64,000 bases of DNA from Akanthomyces muscarius (GCF_028009165.1 NC_079246.1:1488001-1552000), one strand, 5' to 3'; counted from the stretch's first letter, positions 10,568 through 22,196 are shown. Numbers and translations are program-made. The notes: generated by a model not told the origin, from the sequence alone.

Positions 10568-13500
10568 ATGTCATTCTCCAACTCGGGCGGGACGTTGGCT
10601 CTGCCATCTCCCACGCATGGCCATCAGATTGATGTTACCTCTGCTGTCCGCACCCTCCGCCGCTCTCTGTCGCGATCCCCCTCCAAATTTCTCTCTCGCA
10701 CAAGCTCACAAAGCTCCGACCATTCGTTGCCAGCCTCGCCCAGAACTCCTTCTAGACGCTTTGTGCTCACGCCGAAACACCAACACCGGCTTGCTTCTGC
10801 GCATCCCCAGTCTGCACCTCCTGCGCCGCCACCTGTGCAGTCTACTACGCCCTTGCAGCCGCCCGTGTTGACGCCGCTCCGTCCTAGCGTCCGCCTTTCG
10901 CTGCGCAGCGCGAAGTCAACAAAAACGCTCTCCCCCGCCCGCCAGCTGGCACGCCGCGCCTCGCCCAAGAGCCCGATCAAACGCAGCCTCAACAACACCT
11001 CGGATTCCATCAACTACGCGCGTCCCGCCACGTCGGCATCCCCTCGAGCTCGGTATTCGCCTGGCCAGGAAAACCCAAGGAGCTGCGCCGCCATTCTCAA
11101 GAGTCTCGATAAAAAACCGTCGCGCCACAGTCTTCATCTAGACGTTTCGGGCTCCTCCCAGTCGGCATTCCTCAAGGCTCTGGACCTTACTCCCGAATAC
11201 ATGGTCTCGACCACTGGTGCCCTCAAGCGCAGTGATGCGACTATGAACCTTGATCATCCCAATCAAGGCAGCCCGGTGGCCAAACGCCGCAGCATGCACG
11301 GCATCGCCACCTTGGGCACCCCAGAAGGCTTTAGCATTTTTGGCAGCAACACCACCTCGTCACAAAGTTTTGACATTCACGAGGACGCGCATCCTGAATA
11401 CGAGCTATCAGCGATGCCTGTAGCTTTTCACGGCGACGCTTTCTCTTCCCCCTCATCCTCATCTTCCGTTCCTAAGCGCTCATCTTCTCTCCGCAAATCA
11501 ACCCTGCAGCAGCGATCTTTGGGTAGACGCACTGGTGAGCGCCAACTCGCGCAGCTGGCCTCCGACCCCTCGACTCCCGGTAGAAGCAGGCCACGGCTAT
11601 CTACCGACCACTTTGTACCCCCGCAGGTGCCTAGAGATAGCCCATTCTCTAATGTGTCTCCTCTACCAAACGCATCCATCCACCCGATGGATAGCAAATC
11701 GCACCAACCCCATCCTCTCTCCAAGACTTTAACCACGTCTTCCTCTGGAAACAGCTTGACTGAAGAGGAGCCTGCTCTTTACGCACCAGTCAGGCCCAGC
11801 TTTGAACGACCAAAACCACACCCCTTCTCGCGCTCTCTTCCTCTTAACGCCACCCGTCCTACCGCGCGACCCACGCATGACCACACAAAGGCGGTTGCCA
11901 CGCCAAACCACACAAATCTATGGATTGGCGCCTTCAACTCGACTGGCCTGATTTCGAAGGTGAACCGAAATCCTGAGGAGGAGGCTGACAAGAAATTTGC
12001 GCCGCCTGACACGCCATGCAAGAAGCACAGCAACCCGTTTGCAACTTTCCCCCCTCAAGCGGGCAGCGGCCTGAGAAAGCGAGGCAACAGCAGGGGTTCC
12101 TTTGCTGGTATGCCATCTACACCATTTTCGGCTGCACCTATTCGTGCCCCCGACACATTTGGCAATACCGCAAAGGGAATGAACATTTTCCAGCGCGGCC
12201 CGTCTGGACTCGGTGCTCGTCGGGGCAGCGTCCTCAGTCTCGATGGCGAGGATCGCGCGCTGTTTGGCGAAAATACCGATCTTACCAGCACCTTGGACAC
12301 CGACATTCCGCCAACGCCTACCAAGAATCTATTGACCCCCAGTCTGAGCAACCTGAGTGAGCAGTCTCTCGAGAGTCCCAGTGCCAACCGTACGTTTGCG
12401 CTACCTCCGCTCTCTGCTGTCAAGCAGATCCCTCCGAGATCATCAACCGCGTCTCCTATTGAGAGACAACGTACTCCTCAGACTCCGCACGAGGGTATGC
12501 TACCGCTTGATACAAGCAGGCTCTCCCTCTCACAGATTCACGAATCCGCCGAGAACTCGATGCCACCTCCCGTCACACCCACCGCTGGCAGAGACTTTCG
12601 CTCTTCTACCAGCATCTTTGTGACTCCTGTCAACGACCGCACCAGTGACCTCGACATCGATGCCAGCCTGTACTCAAAGTTTGACAAGGTCGAGCAGGTG
12701 GGCAAGGGCGAATTTTCAACGGTCTACCGTGTCACCAAGACAAACCAGAACCTATTCTCTGGGTCGCTGTCTATGACGCCAGGTCAAAATCTTGGTCAAA
12801 GCCCGACGAAGAGCCAGGTGTACGCTGTGAAGAAGAGCAGACACTCTTACCACGGCCCCAAGGACCGTGAGCTCAAGCTACGTGAAGCCCGCATCCTTCA
12901 AGCCTTGTCCCATGCTGAGCATGTCGTCCACTACATTGATGACTGGGAGCACAACTTTCATCTTTACATCCAAACGGAGTATTGCGAGGAAGGTACGCTT
13001 GAGAAGTTTCTCGGCAATGTCGGCCGTGGTGGACGCTTGGACGATTTCCGCATCTTCAAGATCCTGCAGGATCTCTCTCTGGGCTTGAAGGAGATCCACG
13101 ACGCTGGCTTCATGCACTTGGATATGAAGCCCGCCAATATTCTCATCAACTTCGAGGGTGCTCTGAAGATCAGTGATTTTGGTCTGGCACAAGCCTGCTC
13201 CGCCACATCGAGTGTGGACACTGAAGGCGACAGAGAGTACATGGCCCCCGAAATGCTCAAGGGCCAGGTCGGTCAGCCTGCTGATGTCTTTTCTCTCGGA
13301 CTCATCACTCTGGAGGTTGCAGCCAATGTCGTGCTTCCGGACAACGGTCCTACCTGGATTGCACTCCGATCTGGAGATCTTTCAGAAGTTCCCAGTCTTA
13401 CTTGGACGCCCTCTAGCGAAGTACAGCGTGATGCCAGCGGTGTTCCCCTTGAAGTCGTGCACAGCAGCGAGCTGTTGGCCAACAAGCACAGCAGAGGAAA

Positions 13501-13780
13501 TGTGCCGGATGCCTTCAAGAACCGCGATTTTGGCCAGCAACCTACCTTCATGGTGGATGCCTTCCACCCAAGCTCTCTCGACTCCATTGTTCGATGGATG
13601 ACCGCTCAGGAACCCGGCGACAGACCCCGCATCGACCAAGTCTTGGAGTTTGAGGGCCTGCAGTGGGTTGCTGAACACCGCAATGCGCCTGCAACCGTCT
13701 ATGAAGGAAGCTGGGGACTAGAAGATATGCCTCCGGTCGCTATTGCCGTCGATAGCGATACCGAAATGACGGATGTCTAA
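10568..13780 (+). CDS. SWE1: Wee1-family mitosis inhibitor protein kinase
   Basis: Wee1/Swe1 phosphorylates the conserved tyrosine of Cdc28/Cdc2 and delays entry into mitosis. This is one uninterrupted frame of 1070 residues. The first 700 residues are a Ser/Pro-rich, low-complexity regulatory region with many SP and TP sites. The kinase domain runs from about residue 703 to 1045: glycine loop GKGEFSTV (about 711), AVKK lysine (about 752), catalytic HLDMKPAN (about 849), DFG (about 869) and GDREYMAPE (about 887). HLDxKPAN in place of HRDLKP, and EVAANVVLPDNG after subdomain VIII, are Wee1-family hallmarks. The start at 10568 is the first ATG; the open frame extends upstream only through a TTG. 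The leader is long and pyrimidine-rich, in a 4.6 kb gene-poor region, which suggests complex transcriptional control. Confidence 0.95.
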   Translation: MSFSNSGGTLALPSPTHGHQIDVTSAVRTLRRSLSRSPSKFLSRTSSQSSDHSLPASPRTPSRRFVLTPKHQHRLASAHPQSAPPAPPPVQSTTPLQPPVLTPLRPSVRLSLRSAKSTKTLSPARQLARRASPKSPIKRSLNNTSDSINYARPATSASPRARYSPGQENPRSCAAILKSLDKKPSRHSLHLDVSGSSQSAFLKALDLTPEYMVSTTGALKRSDATMNLDHPNQGSPVAKRRSMHGIATLGTPEGFSIFGSNTTSSQSFDIHEDAHPEYELSAMPVAFHGDAFSSPSSSSSVPKRSSSLRKSTLQQRSLGRRTGERQLAQLASDPSTPGRSRPRLSTDHFVPPQVPRDSPFSNVSPLPNASIHPMDSKSHQPHPLSKTLTTSSSGNSLTEEEPALYAPVRPSFERPKPHPFSRSLPLNATRPTARPTHDHTKAVATPNHTNLWIGAFNSTGLISKVNRNPEEEADKKFAPPDTPCKKHSNPFATFPPQAGSGLRKRGNSRGSFAGMPSTPFSAAPIRAPDTFGNTAKGMNIFQRGPSGLGARRGSVLSLDGEDRALFGENTDLTSTLDTDIPPTPTKNLLTPSLSNLSEQSLESPSANRTFALPPLSAVKQIPPRSSTASPIERQRTPQTPHEGMLPLDTSRLSLSQIHESAENSMPPPVTPTAGRDFRSSTSIFVTPVNDRTSDLDIDASLYSKFDKVEQVGKGEFSTVYRVTKTNQNLFSGSLSMTPGQNLGQSPTKSQVYAVKKSRHSYHGPKDRELKLREARILQALSHAEHVVHYIDDWEHNFHLYIQTEYCEEGTLEKFLGNVGRGGRLDDFRIFKILQDLSLGLKEIHDAGFMHLDMKPANILINFEGALKISDFGLAQACSATSSVDTEGDREYMAPEMLKGQVGQPADVFSLGLITLEVAANVVLPDNGPTWIALRSGDLSEVPSLTWTPSSEVQRDASGVPLEVVHSSELLANKHSRGNVPDAFKNRDFGQQPTFMVDAFHPSSLDSIVRWMTAQEPGDRPRIDQVLEFEGLQWVAEHRNAPATVYEGSWGLEDMPPVAIAVDSDTEMTDV

Positions 13781-14854
13781 GGTCCCAGGCAAGCATCGCA
13801 TCTAGCCTAAGGGCAATGCTGGATACATTCGAGAGAATACACCTCTAGCTTCGATTGGATTGGAAGCAGTACTGGGAAATGTACGAGAAGATAGCGCTCG
13901 GTTGTTGGAAACATGGCATGAATCCTATGGCTTAGCAACAAAATTTGCAAGTCGCTGCCAACGAAAAAAGGACAGCCATAAGCAGTACAGAGTTACACTA
14001 CGACATGATTTACTGGGAGTTATTTGGCTTTACAACACATACCACGCGCACGCGTCTGCAGCACCGCTACAGAAATAATGGCGGGCCGAAACGGCGACGC
14101 TGCTTAACGAATTATACTTGCAATATTAGATATATGGCCGGTGGATACAGAGCTCAAGGGCCAGCTCGGAACTATATATATATGGGGAAGGATATCATGC
14201 TTTGGAAGCAGACAAAAGGAAAGGTTACACAGAATCTGGCTTATATTGCCACAGAACAGGGAGATGCTTACTACTCGGATGATTTGGCGTTTAAGGATCA
14301 TGTAAATATAGACGTATCATAGTAGATGGGAGGACATCGATAGGACCTGGAAGGGATATGGAACTCAGCAAGGGGAGTTGCAAACATATTAGTGGTGGTT
14401 TATTTGTTGCGCATGAGTCTAACGATCAAATGGTATGAACATATTATGGCTTACAACAACTCCTTGTTGCTTCGTGACTTTCGATGACGCCATTGGTCAA
14501 GGGCGGCTCAATAGGCCAATGCACTCTTGAGCGAACTGTTGGGCTGGCGCGTAGAGGACATGCATCAAACAGGGCAATTTCCTTGGCTGGCCAAGCGGCC
14601 AATATATCCGGCGTTTGCAACGATTGGTAATCGACGCGCCGTGACAGTCGTCATCAGGCTGCGTAGGGCGCGCCGTTGTTAGAAGGATCTCCATGTCGCC
14701 TGCAGGCGCTTCGCCCGCCTGATAAGAGCCGAGCACCCCCACCTCAGCTACTCTCGACTCTCAACATCACCAGGCTGTTGATTCATCAAGGCGGCCATCA
14801 GAAAAAGCGAAGAAACATTTTGTGTTGGTGATTTTACCATGCTTGTCTTTCATC
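13781..14854. other. Intergenic region SWE1 to FAD oxidoreductase
   Basis: SWE1 3' untranslated sequence followed by the promoter of the oxidoreductase gene. An AT-richer open frame (13945-14322) has no recognisable motif. A 10-codon upstream frame at its right end is listed separately. Confidence 0.5.
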
Positions 14855-14868
14855 ATGACGCAGATTAA
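14839..14868 (+). promoter_or_regulatory. Upstream ORF overlapping the oxidoreductase start codon
   Basis: ATG at 14839 opens a nine-residue frame (MLVFHHDAD) that ends with TAA at 14866-14868, 14 bases after the first base of the main ATG at 14855. It is in a different frame (+1 relative to the main start). If the transcript starts upstream of 14839, ribosomes would have to leak past or reinitiate to make the main protein. This is an inference from position only. Confidence 0.4.
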
Positions 14869-16332
14869 ATTTCAAGAGGGCCAGGCAGAGCTGCCGACGC
14901 CCGAGAGTACACATTCCTACTGGCACCATGACCCATCGCCGGAGCTGCTGGGCCACCGCACGACAGACAAACTTCCCGATCATGCCGACGTTGTCGTCGT
15001 GGGCAGCGGCATTACAGGCACTTTTGCCGCGAGAGAGCTCGTGGAGGGAGGGCGCAATGTTCTCATGCTCGAGGCGCGAGAGGCTTGCTGGGGAGCTACG
15101 GGCCGCGTACGTCACATACCGTGGTTTCATACATGCTACTCTATGTCTGTTTGACTAACCACGGTGTGGCTCTATAGAATGGCGGCCACTGCCACCCAAT
15201 GGTATTCACCAGCAAGCCAAACATTGCGCAGTTTGAGCTCGACAATTACTTCTTCATGCGTGACTTTGTCAGCGCCAACAAGGTGCCGTGCGACTGGCAG
15301 TCTGTCGGCGCCGTCTGCCGCCTCGCCACCGAGGAGGAGGCTCAGACCGCCGAGGACAATGTGCGGCTGCTGCGCCGGCACCACCCGTCGCTCGCGGACA
15401 AGGCCATTTACGTGGAAGACGCGCAGGAGCTGAAGAAGCTGCGCGTGCCTGACGCCCGCGCCGCCGTGGTGCACCCTCACGCGGCCAAGGTGTGGCCGTA
15501 CAAGCTCGTGGCCTGGGTTCTGGAGATGCTGCTGCGCAAGAATGACACGACGAAGAAGCCGCCGCGGTTCAACCTGCAGACCACGACGCCCGTGACGCAC
15601 CTCCAAAGGCACGGCGCCTCTTGGGTGCTGCACACCCCCCGAGGTCAGGTCGTCGCCAAGCAGGTCCTACTCGCCACCAACGGCTATACGTCGCACCTGC
15701 TGCCCAAGATGACGGGCCTGATCCGCCCGACGCGCGGCCAGGTGTCGGCGCTACTGCCGCCCAAGGGGTACACGCCGCTGGCGCACACGCACATCTGGGG
15801 TACCGCCGCCGGTGGCGAGGACTATCTGGCGCAGCGTGACGGCGGCAGCGGCGTGCTAATTCTCGGCGGCGAGCGGTCCGGCGATGCTGCCGCGCGCAGC
15901 CGCACGTCGCGCGACGACGTCACGGACCCGGACATCAGCGCGCGTCTACGCACGGCCTCGTATAACGTGCTCGAGCTGCGCCCTGGCCAGGAGGGCGGCG
16001 AGGCGGAAGAGCTGCAGGCCACGTACGAATGGACGGGTATCATGGGGTACTCGCGTGACAGGCACCCGTGGGTCGGCGAGGTGCCCGAGGGGTTGGGCGG
16101 CGGGAAAGGTCTGTATATAAGTGCGGGATATACGGGCCACGGCATGCCGGCGGCGTCGAGGAGCGGCGTGGCGGCGGCGAACATGATACTGGGCAAGGGC
16201 ACCGGGGACGTGAAGCTGCCGCCCGAGTTTGTGATTAGTGAAGAGAGGGCGAGCCAGGCGGAGAAGACGGTGCTGCCGAGCTCGCTGGAGGATGAAATTC
16301 GTATGAATGCGTTTTGGATCCAGCAGCAGTGA
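14855..16332 (+). CDS. FAD-dependent oxidoreductase, DAO family
   Basis: Two exons (14855-15106, 15178-16332; intron GTACGT...TATAG) encode 468 residues. The amino-terminal Rossmann fold has VVVVGSGITGTFAARELVE with GxGxxG, ending in LMLEA, near residues 47-76. ATGRNGGH follows across the intron. The carboxyl end has the DAO-family flavin-binding block GIMGYSRDRHPWVGEVP and GLYISAGYTGHGMP. This layout matches fungal relatives of amino-acid/amine oxidases such as the gamma-glutamylputrescine oxidase type. The exact substrate cannot be told. No peroxisomal or secretion signal stands out. A short overlapping upstream frame may limit translation. The gene runs in the same direction as the complex I gene downstream, and nothing links them functionally. 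Confidence 0.88.
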
Positions 16333-16994
16333 AGATGAGCATCAAGAGAATATTTTATATGTGGATGATGCAGGAAGGCATTGCCAGTGGCTATGGTAGT
16401 CGAACTATCAATGGAAGGCCGATGTATTCGACCAGGCCGATTTACAACTCGCACTGCCAGCAAAAGTCGAAACCAATAAGACTTCAAGGTTAAACTCAGT
16501 CAAGTACATGCCGGAATCTTTTGCCTTCAATTTGTCTGCGAGCTCGTCATTGAGTGTGATTGGCAGAGGAGCCAAAGTAGTAGGCTGTTGTGGCTAATTT
16601 GCTCCCGGCAGACTTTGTCCCTTGGGTGGAAATTAGTGCCTATAAGCCGTGAATTTGAAGATATCTTTCAATTAAAATAAAAAAGAGAGAAAAGAGAAGT
16701 TTTCAATCTGTTCAGGTTGAAAAATGGTCACCATGATCAATGGTAGTGAAAAGTACGTACCTCAGCCAATGTGCTTAGCCGACATTCATCCGCCTACAGC
16801 CACGCCCAGCCAATCACAGCAACGTATTTTGCAAGCAGCTTCCAATTGGTGTCGGGAGAAGGACATTTGCCAAAAGCTCCAATTGACTCTCACCCTCCTT
16901 CATCCCATCGCACGGCCAACACGCCCCCAATTGACAGCCCATCTCTGCTTCGCTCGGCGGACAATCGGAGGACCTTGATTTTCAAAACGTCACA
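16333..16994. other. Intergenic region upstream of the complex I 24 kDa gene
   Basis: Oxidoreductase 3' end and promoter of the complex I gene, which contains CCAAT-like sequences (for example 16810-16815 and 16843-16848). No gene is seen. Confidence 0.5.
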
Positions 16995-18199
16995 ATGGCC
17001 AGCAAGCTCGCCCCCCTCTTCCGGTCGTGCGTCCGCGCCTCTTCGCGTGTCGCCGTCCGTCCCCAGACCAGCCGCGCCTTTTCCGTCTCAGCGACCCGAC
17101 CGAGCGATTCCCTCAACGTGGTAAGGATTGGACAATTGATGTTTTTTTCCCTTTCGATGCGCTCTCTCGTGGAGAAGGATTCTTCAAAGCATGCAGGCAA
17201 AGGCGGCTGTTGAATGCCGAAATCGCCGAGTAGAGGCGTTTTGGTCAGCAGATGTGCCGGACGGGGGCGAAAGGAACCCAAAAGGCTGTGGCAGGCGGCG
17301 AGAACAACTTCTTTGCCGCGGCACGAGTCTTGCCTGCGTGTTGATGAAGAAAACCGGGAGACGCAAAGAAACTACGGTTCAGACGAGCAGATACGCTGAC
17401 AATGGATTTTCCCAAAGCACCGCAACACGCCCGACAACAACCCCGACATCCCGTTCAAGTTCAGCGCCGAGAACGAAAAGGTCATTGCCGAAATCCTGAA
17501 GCGCTACCCTCCCCAGTACAAAAAGGCCGCCGTCATGCCGATTCTTGACGTTGGCCAGCGCCAGCACGGATTCACCAGCATCAGCGTCATGAACGAGGTC
17601 GCCCGTATGCTCGACATGCCCCCCATGCGCGTCTACGAGGTCGCCTCCTTTTATACCATGTACAACCGCACTCCTGTCGGCAAGTTCTTTGTCCAGGCCT
17701 GCACTACTGTACGTTTTTGCAAAACTCTAGGGTTTTCACGGGCGGCAGCCGAGAAAGGGCTTCTAAAACTGGGCAACTTCTCGCAGGCCACCATGGAAAC
17801 TTCGACTCACCCCCCTCGATGATTGGCTAACTCCTGTCTCTGTAGACTCCCTGCCAGCTCGGCGGCTGCGGCTCCGACGTCATCGTCAAGGCCATCAAGG
17901 AGCAGCTCGGCATCAAGCAGGGCGAGACCACCGCCGACGGCCTCTTCACCTTTATCGAGGTCGAGTGCCTGGGCGCCTGCGTCAACGCCCCCATGATCCA
18001 GATCAACGACGACTACTACGAGGACCTGACGCCCGAGTCGGTCACCCAGCTGCTCAAGGACCTCAAGGACGGCGCCGCCACCAGCAAGGCCCCCAAGGCT
18101 GGGCCCCTCAGCGGCCGCCAAACCTGCGAGAACAGCGCGGGCCAAACGAACCTGACATCCGAGCCCTGGGGCGCCGAGACGACGCGGGCCGATTTGTAA
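16995..18199 (+). CDS. nuo-24: NADH:ubiquinone oxidoreductase 24 kDa subunit (NDUFV2/NuoE type)
   Basis: Peripheral-arm subunit of mitochondrial complex I that carries a 2Fe-2S cluster next to the NADH/FMN site. Three exons (16995-17120, 17418-17708, 17846-18199) give 256 residues. The start is a basic, Ser-rich mitochondrial presequence ending in RAFSVSATR. The mature part shows [48 protein letters not shown] and the cluster ligands: CTTTPCQ (split by intron 2) and [11 protein letters not shown]. The carboxyl end is [10 protein letters not shown]. Intron 1 is long for this window (297 nt) and ends in AAAG; intron 2 is 137 nt. The gene is convergent with the kelch gene. Confidence 0.95.
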
Positions 18200-18756
18200 A
18201 TTTAGAAGAGAAAAGAGTGGGAGAGAAAGATGACGACGGGAAAGCCGGGCACACCAGTGCGGGCTCCAATTGAGCTGTCGGTTGCATGGCTCAGGCCCGA
18301 GAAAAGCCTCTTGTAGCCACACCTTTTATGTCTTGTTTGTTTTTTACTTTGTCGGATTGCCATTTTTATGAGTCTTTTGTTCTCCGTCGGTCAAGGAGGG
18401 GAATAGACGTCAGATGGTGCATATTACTGCGTGGGGAAGATTTAGAGGTTCGCATGGACTTGTACATACAAATAAAACAATGACCAACTAAAGTCAACAT
18501 GGTGCATAGAGTCACTGCGTGTGTGAAGGATGTGATGCGCTTTTGATAACATTGCCGAGATGTACAAGTTCATATTCATAACCGCCATTTGGTCGGATGA
18601 TGTGCTGCCAAATGCCAGATGGTCGATTCCCAATATCCAATTTGCGAGCAAAAGATGTCCGCTCTACGAAAGCAAAAAAAACAACACAACATCATACTTT
18701 CAGACATGTGCGCAGCCGTCAATTTTTTTTTCTCTCCCCCCTTTTTCCTTTTGCAT
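18200..18756. other. Convergent 3' region
   Basis: 3' ends of the complex I gene and the kelch gene face each other here. No coding signal is seen. Confidence 0.6.
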
Positions 18757-20601
18757 CTACAATCTCAGAACCCAGCCGTCGCCGAGGCGCTTGCCGTCCT
18801 CGCCGAGACCGCCCCAGACCAAGAGACCGCTGTCCTCGAGGTTCGTCATCGGCGCGCTCGCGAGCCCGGCGCGGGCCCGGGGCAGGCTCGCCCAGTCTTG
18901 CTCCTCATCGTCGTGCGGGCGCGTGGCGACGCGCGTCCAGCGGCCCTCGCCCGTCTTGCGCCCGACGGCCTGCATGAGGGCGGCCGTGACGCTGGCGGCC
19001 GACATGCCCTGCGGCGGGACCTGGAACAGCCACACGTCGTCGAGGGGAAGCTGCTGCTGGTCGGCGCTGGTGGCTCCAAAGGCCAGGACGAGGACCTCGC
19101 GGCCGCCGCCCATGGTCATGGCCTCGAAGGAGGCGGCGCTGCGCGGGCACGGCCACTCCTGCACCACACCCGTTGCGGGGATCTCGGGGGGCCCGCTGAT
19201 GCTACTCACGCGCGGCGAGGCCAGCGGCTCCAAGGGCGTCGCGGTGCTGCTGTAGGTGCTTGTCGGGTGCTGCAGGACAGTCTGCCAGCCGTCGCGGGCG
19301 CGCACCGCGACCTCGGTCTTGCCGCCGCTGTTGCCGGGGCGCCGCTTGTCGTCCATCGTCTCGACCTCGAGGTGCAGGTAGTCGAGCTGCCCGCCGACGG
19401 CCGAGGTGCCATCGAAGCCGCCGAAGCGGAAAAGGCGGCTCTTGCTGATGCAGATGCCAGCGCCGTCGCGCGCGGGGCCCGGCGCGGACGGCAGCTCGGA
19501 CCACATGCGGGAGCGGACGTCAAACGCCCATATGTCGTTGCTGCGGTCGCCGCTGGCGAGGGAGCCTGCGTGGATAAATAAGGTGCCGTAGCCGCGCGAC
19601 TCCTCGTCGACGGCGCTCTCGGCGACGTACCCGACGATGGGGTCCTGCGGAGTGCCCGTCTTGGAGATGTCGCCGACGGCCCAGTCGCGCCAGCTCTCCG
19701 CCCTGCTGCGCAGGGTCGTTGGGCTGGGCGGGGGAGGAAGCCCGGGAGTCGTGGTGCTGGTGCTGGTGGTGTTGTTGTCGGTGGTTGAGGAGCCAAAGTC
19801 CTGGGGTTTGTCGGTCGCGGTGGCGCAGTGGTTGCTACGCGCGCCGGGGTGGATGGTGATGGCGCCGCCCATGACGGCCGGCGCGGGGTCGAGATGGCTC
19901 CAGGCGCGGGTGCGCGTGTCAAAGACCCAGACGCGGCCAGCCTCTTCGAGGGGCTTCGATTCGGGGCCGATGCCGCGGCCGCCAAAGAGCAAGATGCGCG
20001 AGCCAACGACGGCCGTGGCGTGGCCGGCACGCGACGCAGGGACGTCGCCGAGGTCTGGCTTGGCAATGTCAATGGCGCGTTCCTTGCCCTTGTTCTTGAT
20101 CCTGGGGCTGCTGATGATGCTGCCGCTTCCGGCCTCGGACCCTGCACCACCGTCTGAAGGCTCCTGTTCGTCGGCATCGTCGGTGCTGGTGGGATCCGCG
20201 TCGTCGGGCTTCTCGGGCATGGCCGTGATGCGGTAGTAGTCGGCGCTGGCGCCGCTGACGGGCAGGCGCACGACGTGCATGTCATTGTCGTCGCTGCCCT
20301 CGCCGCCAAAGATGTACGCGCTGTCGGCGACGATGTCGAGCGAGTGCCCGGAGCGCTGGAGGGCGGGGATGTCGTCGATGCGCTCCCAGGTGCCCTTGGG
20401 TCCGTGGTCAGTGCTGGTAGGGGACTGGCCGAGGCCGCGCAGGCTAAATTGCGGCATCGAGAGGGCGGGGAGGTTCTGCTGGGCGTTGGCAATGTTCTGC
20501 TGGGCGCTGCTGAGGAAGCTCTGCTGCGTGCTGGCCATGTTTTGCTGTGCGTTGGCGAGCAGGTCCGTTGTGCGGCGCCTGAGGAGCTTGACTTGCTCCA
20601 T
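18757..20601 (-). CDS. Kelch-repeat (galactose-oxidase-like beta-propeller) protein
   Basis: A single intron-free frame of 614 residues. After a Gln/Asn/Ala-rich amino terminus with repeated AQQN units (coiled-coil-like, residues about 16-46), several kelch motifs follow: WERIDDIPALQRSGHSLDIV with YIFGGEG, RAGHATAVVGSRILLFGGRG with VWVFDTRTRAW, DIWAFDVRSRMWSELPSAPGPARDGAGIC with LFRFGGFDG, and a last block GLLVWGGLGEDGKRLGDGWVL. Low-complexity Thr/Ser/Pro inserts separate the blades. Such cytosolic fungal kelch proteins serve as interaction scaffolds, but the partner cannot be told. There is no signal peptide. The ATG at 20601 is the first in frame. Coding GC is very high, so long shadow frames appear on the other strand. 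Confidence 0.85.
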   Translation of the reverse strand: MEQVKLLRRRTTDLLANAQQNMASTQQSFLSSAQQNIANAQQNLPALSMPQFSLRGLGQSPTSTDHGPKGTWERIDDIPALQRSGHSLDIVADSAYIFGGEGSDDNDMHVVRLPVSGASADYYRITAMPEKPDDADPTSTDDADEQEPSDGGAGSEAGSGSIISSPRIKNKGKERAIDIAKPDLGDVPASRAGHATAVVGSRILLFGGRGIGPESKPLEEAGRVWVFDTRTRAWSHLDPAPAVMGGAITIHPGARSNHCATATDKPQDFGSSTTDNNTTSTSTTTPGLPPPPSPTTLRSRAESWRDWAVGDISKTGTPQDPIVGYVAESAVDEESRGYGTLFIHAGSLASGDRSNDIWAFDVRSRMWSELPSAPGPARDGAGICISKSRLFRFGGFDGTSAVGGQLDYLHLEVETMDDKRRPGNSGGKTEVAVRARDGWQTVLQHPTSTYSSTATPLEPLASPRVSSISGPPEIPATGVVQEWPCPRSAASFEAMTMGGGREVLVLAFGATSADQQQLPLDDVWLFQVPPQGMSAASVTAALMQAVGRKTGEGRWTRVATRPHDDEEQDWASLPRARAGLASAPMTNLEDSGLLVWGGLGEDGKRLGDGWVLRL

Positions 20602-22051
20602 GGTGATGGGGTATGTGTGTGTGTCAAGCTTAGGCTATCAGCATTCGATGTCGGTGGGCGAGAAAAAGTTATCGACGAGGGGAAGCAAACGCCGGTGACG
20701 ATAGCTTGGCTGTGAAGGAGTGGTTGAGGTTGGATGCCGTTGTACGATGACGTACTAGCTCGTCAAATGATGGTCAAGAGCTGCGCTGAAAGGTAAAGGC
20801 GAGAGCTCAGGCGATGGCAAGTTGGGAGCTATAGCCTTCACGCGCGATGCTGGACGCAGTGTTTGAAATGCAAGATGCAGAATGCTTATGCTTGTCCAAC
20901 AGCAATGCAAGTACCGAACGAATTGCGTATGCATATGGCCGTGGCCTTGGAAGAGCCTCGTCCGTTGTCTGGCAGACGAATGACTGGTGACTGGTCGGTC
21001 TGGCACAGCCCGCTCTGTACTCTGGGGAGGAGTGGGTACGCTCGTCAGCGGGCAGTGGCTGATCCAGCGTCTGTTTCATACAGCAATCATGGCCATGGAC
21101 GAGATGGTCGTGCGTATCACGTTTATAAAAATGAGGCCATCGCATAAAACTCGTCGAGTTTTGTCCTCGAGTCTCATTTTCGCATTCCGCCTCTTGAGAG
21201 TTGCCGGAGAAGATGATGAATGGCTCAAAGCTTTGGTGTGCCAGACCCTGTCAGTGAGCTTGCGACTCCGCTGCGCTATTCTTAGCAGCACTCAGCCAAA
21301 GAGCCAGCCATGTCTTCAACTAGCGGCGGCCGCTGCCACTGCCCCTGTGCGGATGGCTGGAACGGTAGAATGCCAAGACGCTCACTCGAAGGAGACTCTG
21401 GCTCTGGGGAGGAGGAGTGTGCTTAAAATGTGTTGCTGTCCGAAACTGGATGCCGTCAACGTTGACTATGGCAGCATCACGAAAGTCGGCCGCCAACGCA
21501 CTTTAACTCCCCCGTGTGTCGCGAGTGCAATATATTTCTCGTAATTTTGTCGCAAAAAGAGACACTCCGACGATCACAGTGGGTGCCACAACGCCAATCT
21601 ACCCAAGCTGGTTGCTTTCGTCAACCTTGCTCGGATCTCATGTCCAGCCAGGCCATATTCACTCAATGCTTGAGACTTGACATCACGGCGAATGTCGAGA
21701 AAAGGCGCTTCACGCAATCGAGTCTGAGCAGCAGGCTCTTTAAATCGCCCTCTGCCTTCGCGAAAATGAGAGCCCCAAAATCCACACTGCAACCTTGGGC
21801 GCGCTGGCCCCCATGTGGCTCCTGAGCTAGAACAATTTGCCCACCACACCAGTGGAGAAAGTCCAATGCAACACAGCGCTTATTACTGCACCGCTCGGTG
21901 CTGAAGGAAATTGTAGAGTGGTGCCAACCATTGGCTCCCTGGTCTTATTTGGCGTCGTGTGGTGGGCAGTGGCAAGGCTGATCTAGCAATGGCATTGCTG
22001 ACGGGCTTGAGTCCTAGGCCGCCCACTGTACAGGGGCCTGTTTCTCTTCCT

Positions 22052-22080
22052 ATTTTCTTTTTCTTTTTCTTTTTCTTTTC
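22052..22080. repeat. TTTTC microsatellite
   Basis: About five units of CTTTTT in a row, upstream of the Ser/Thr-rich membrane protein gene. Confidence 0.85.
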
Positions 22081-22196
22081 TGAACCTCGTGGCTTCCGAC
22101 GGAGGGGGCGCTTTCAGCGAACCAACCGCAGAATTTGGAATTTACCATACGCTGCGCTGATAAGAAAAGGTCCGCCGTCGTGTGTTGTTCTTGCAG

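Noticed and set aside
13945..14322. 125-residue frame downstream of SWE1
   Set aside because: AT-rich 3' region, no motif, no plausible promoter spacing.
18619..20236. Plus-strand and alternative-frame long ORFs over the kelch gene
   Set aside because: GC-driven shadows; the kelch repeats lie in the minus-strand 614-residue frame.
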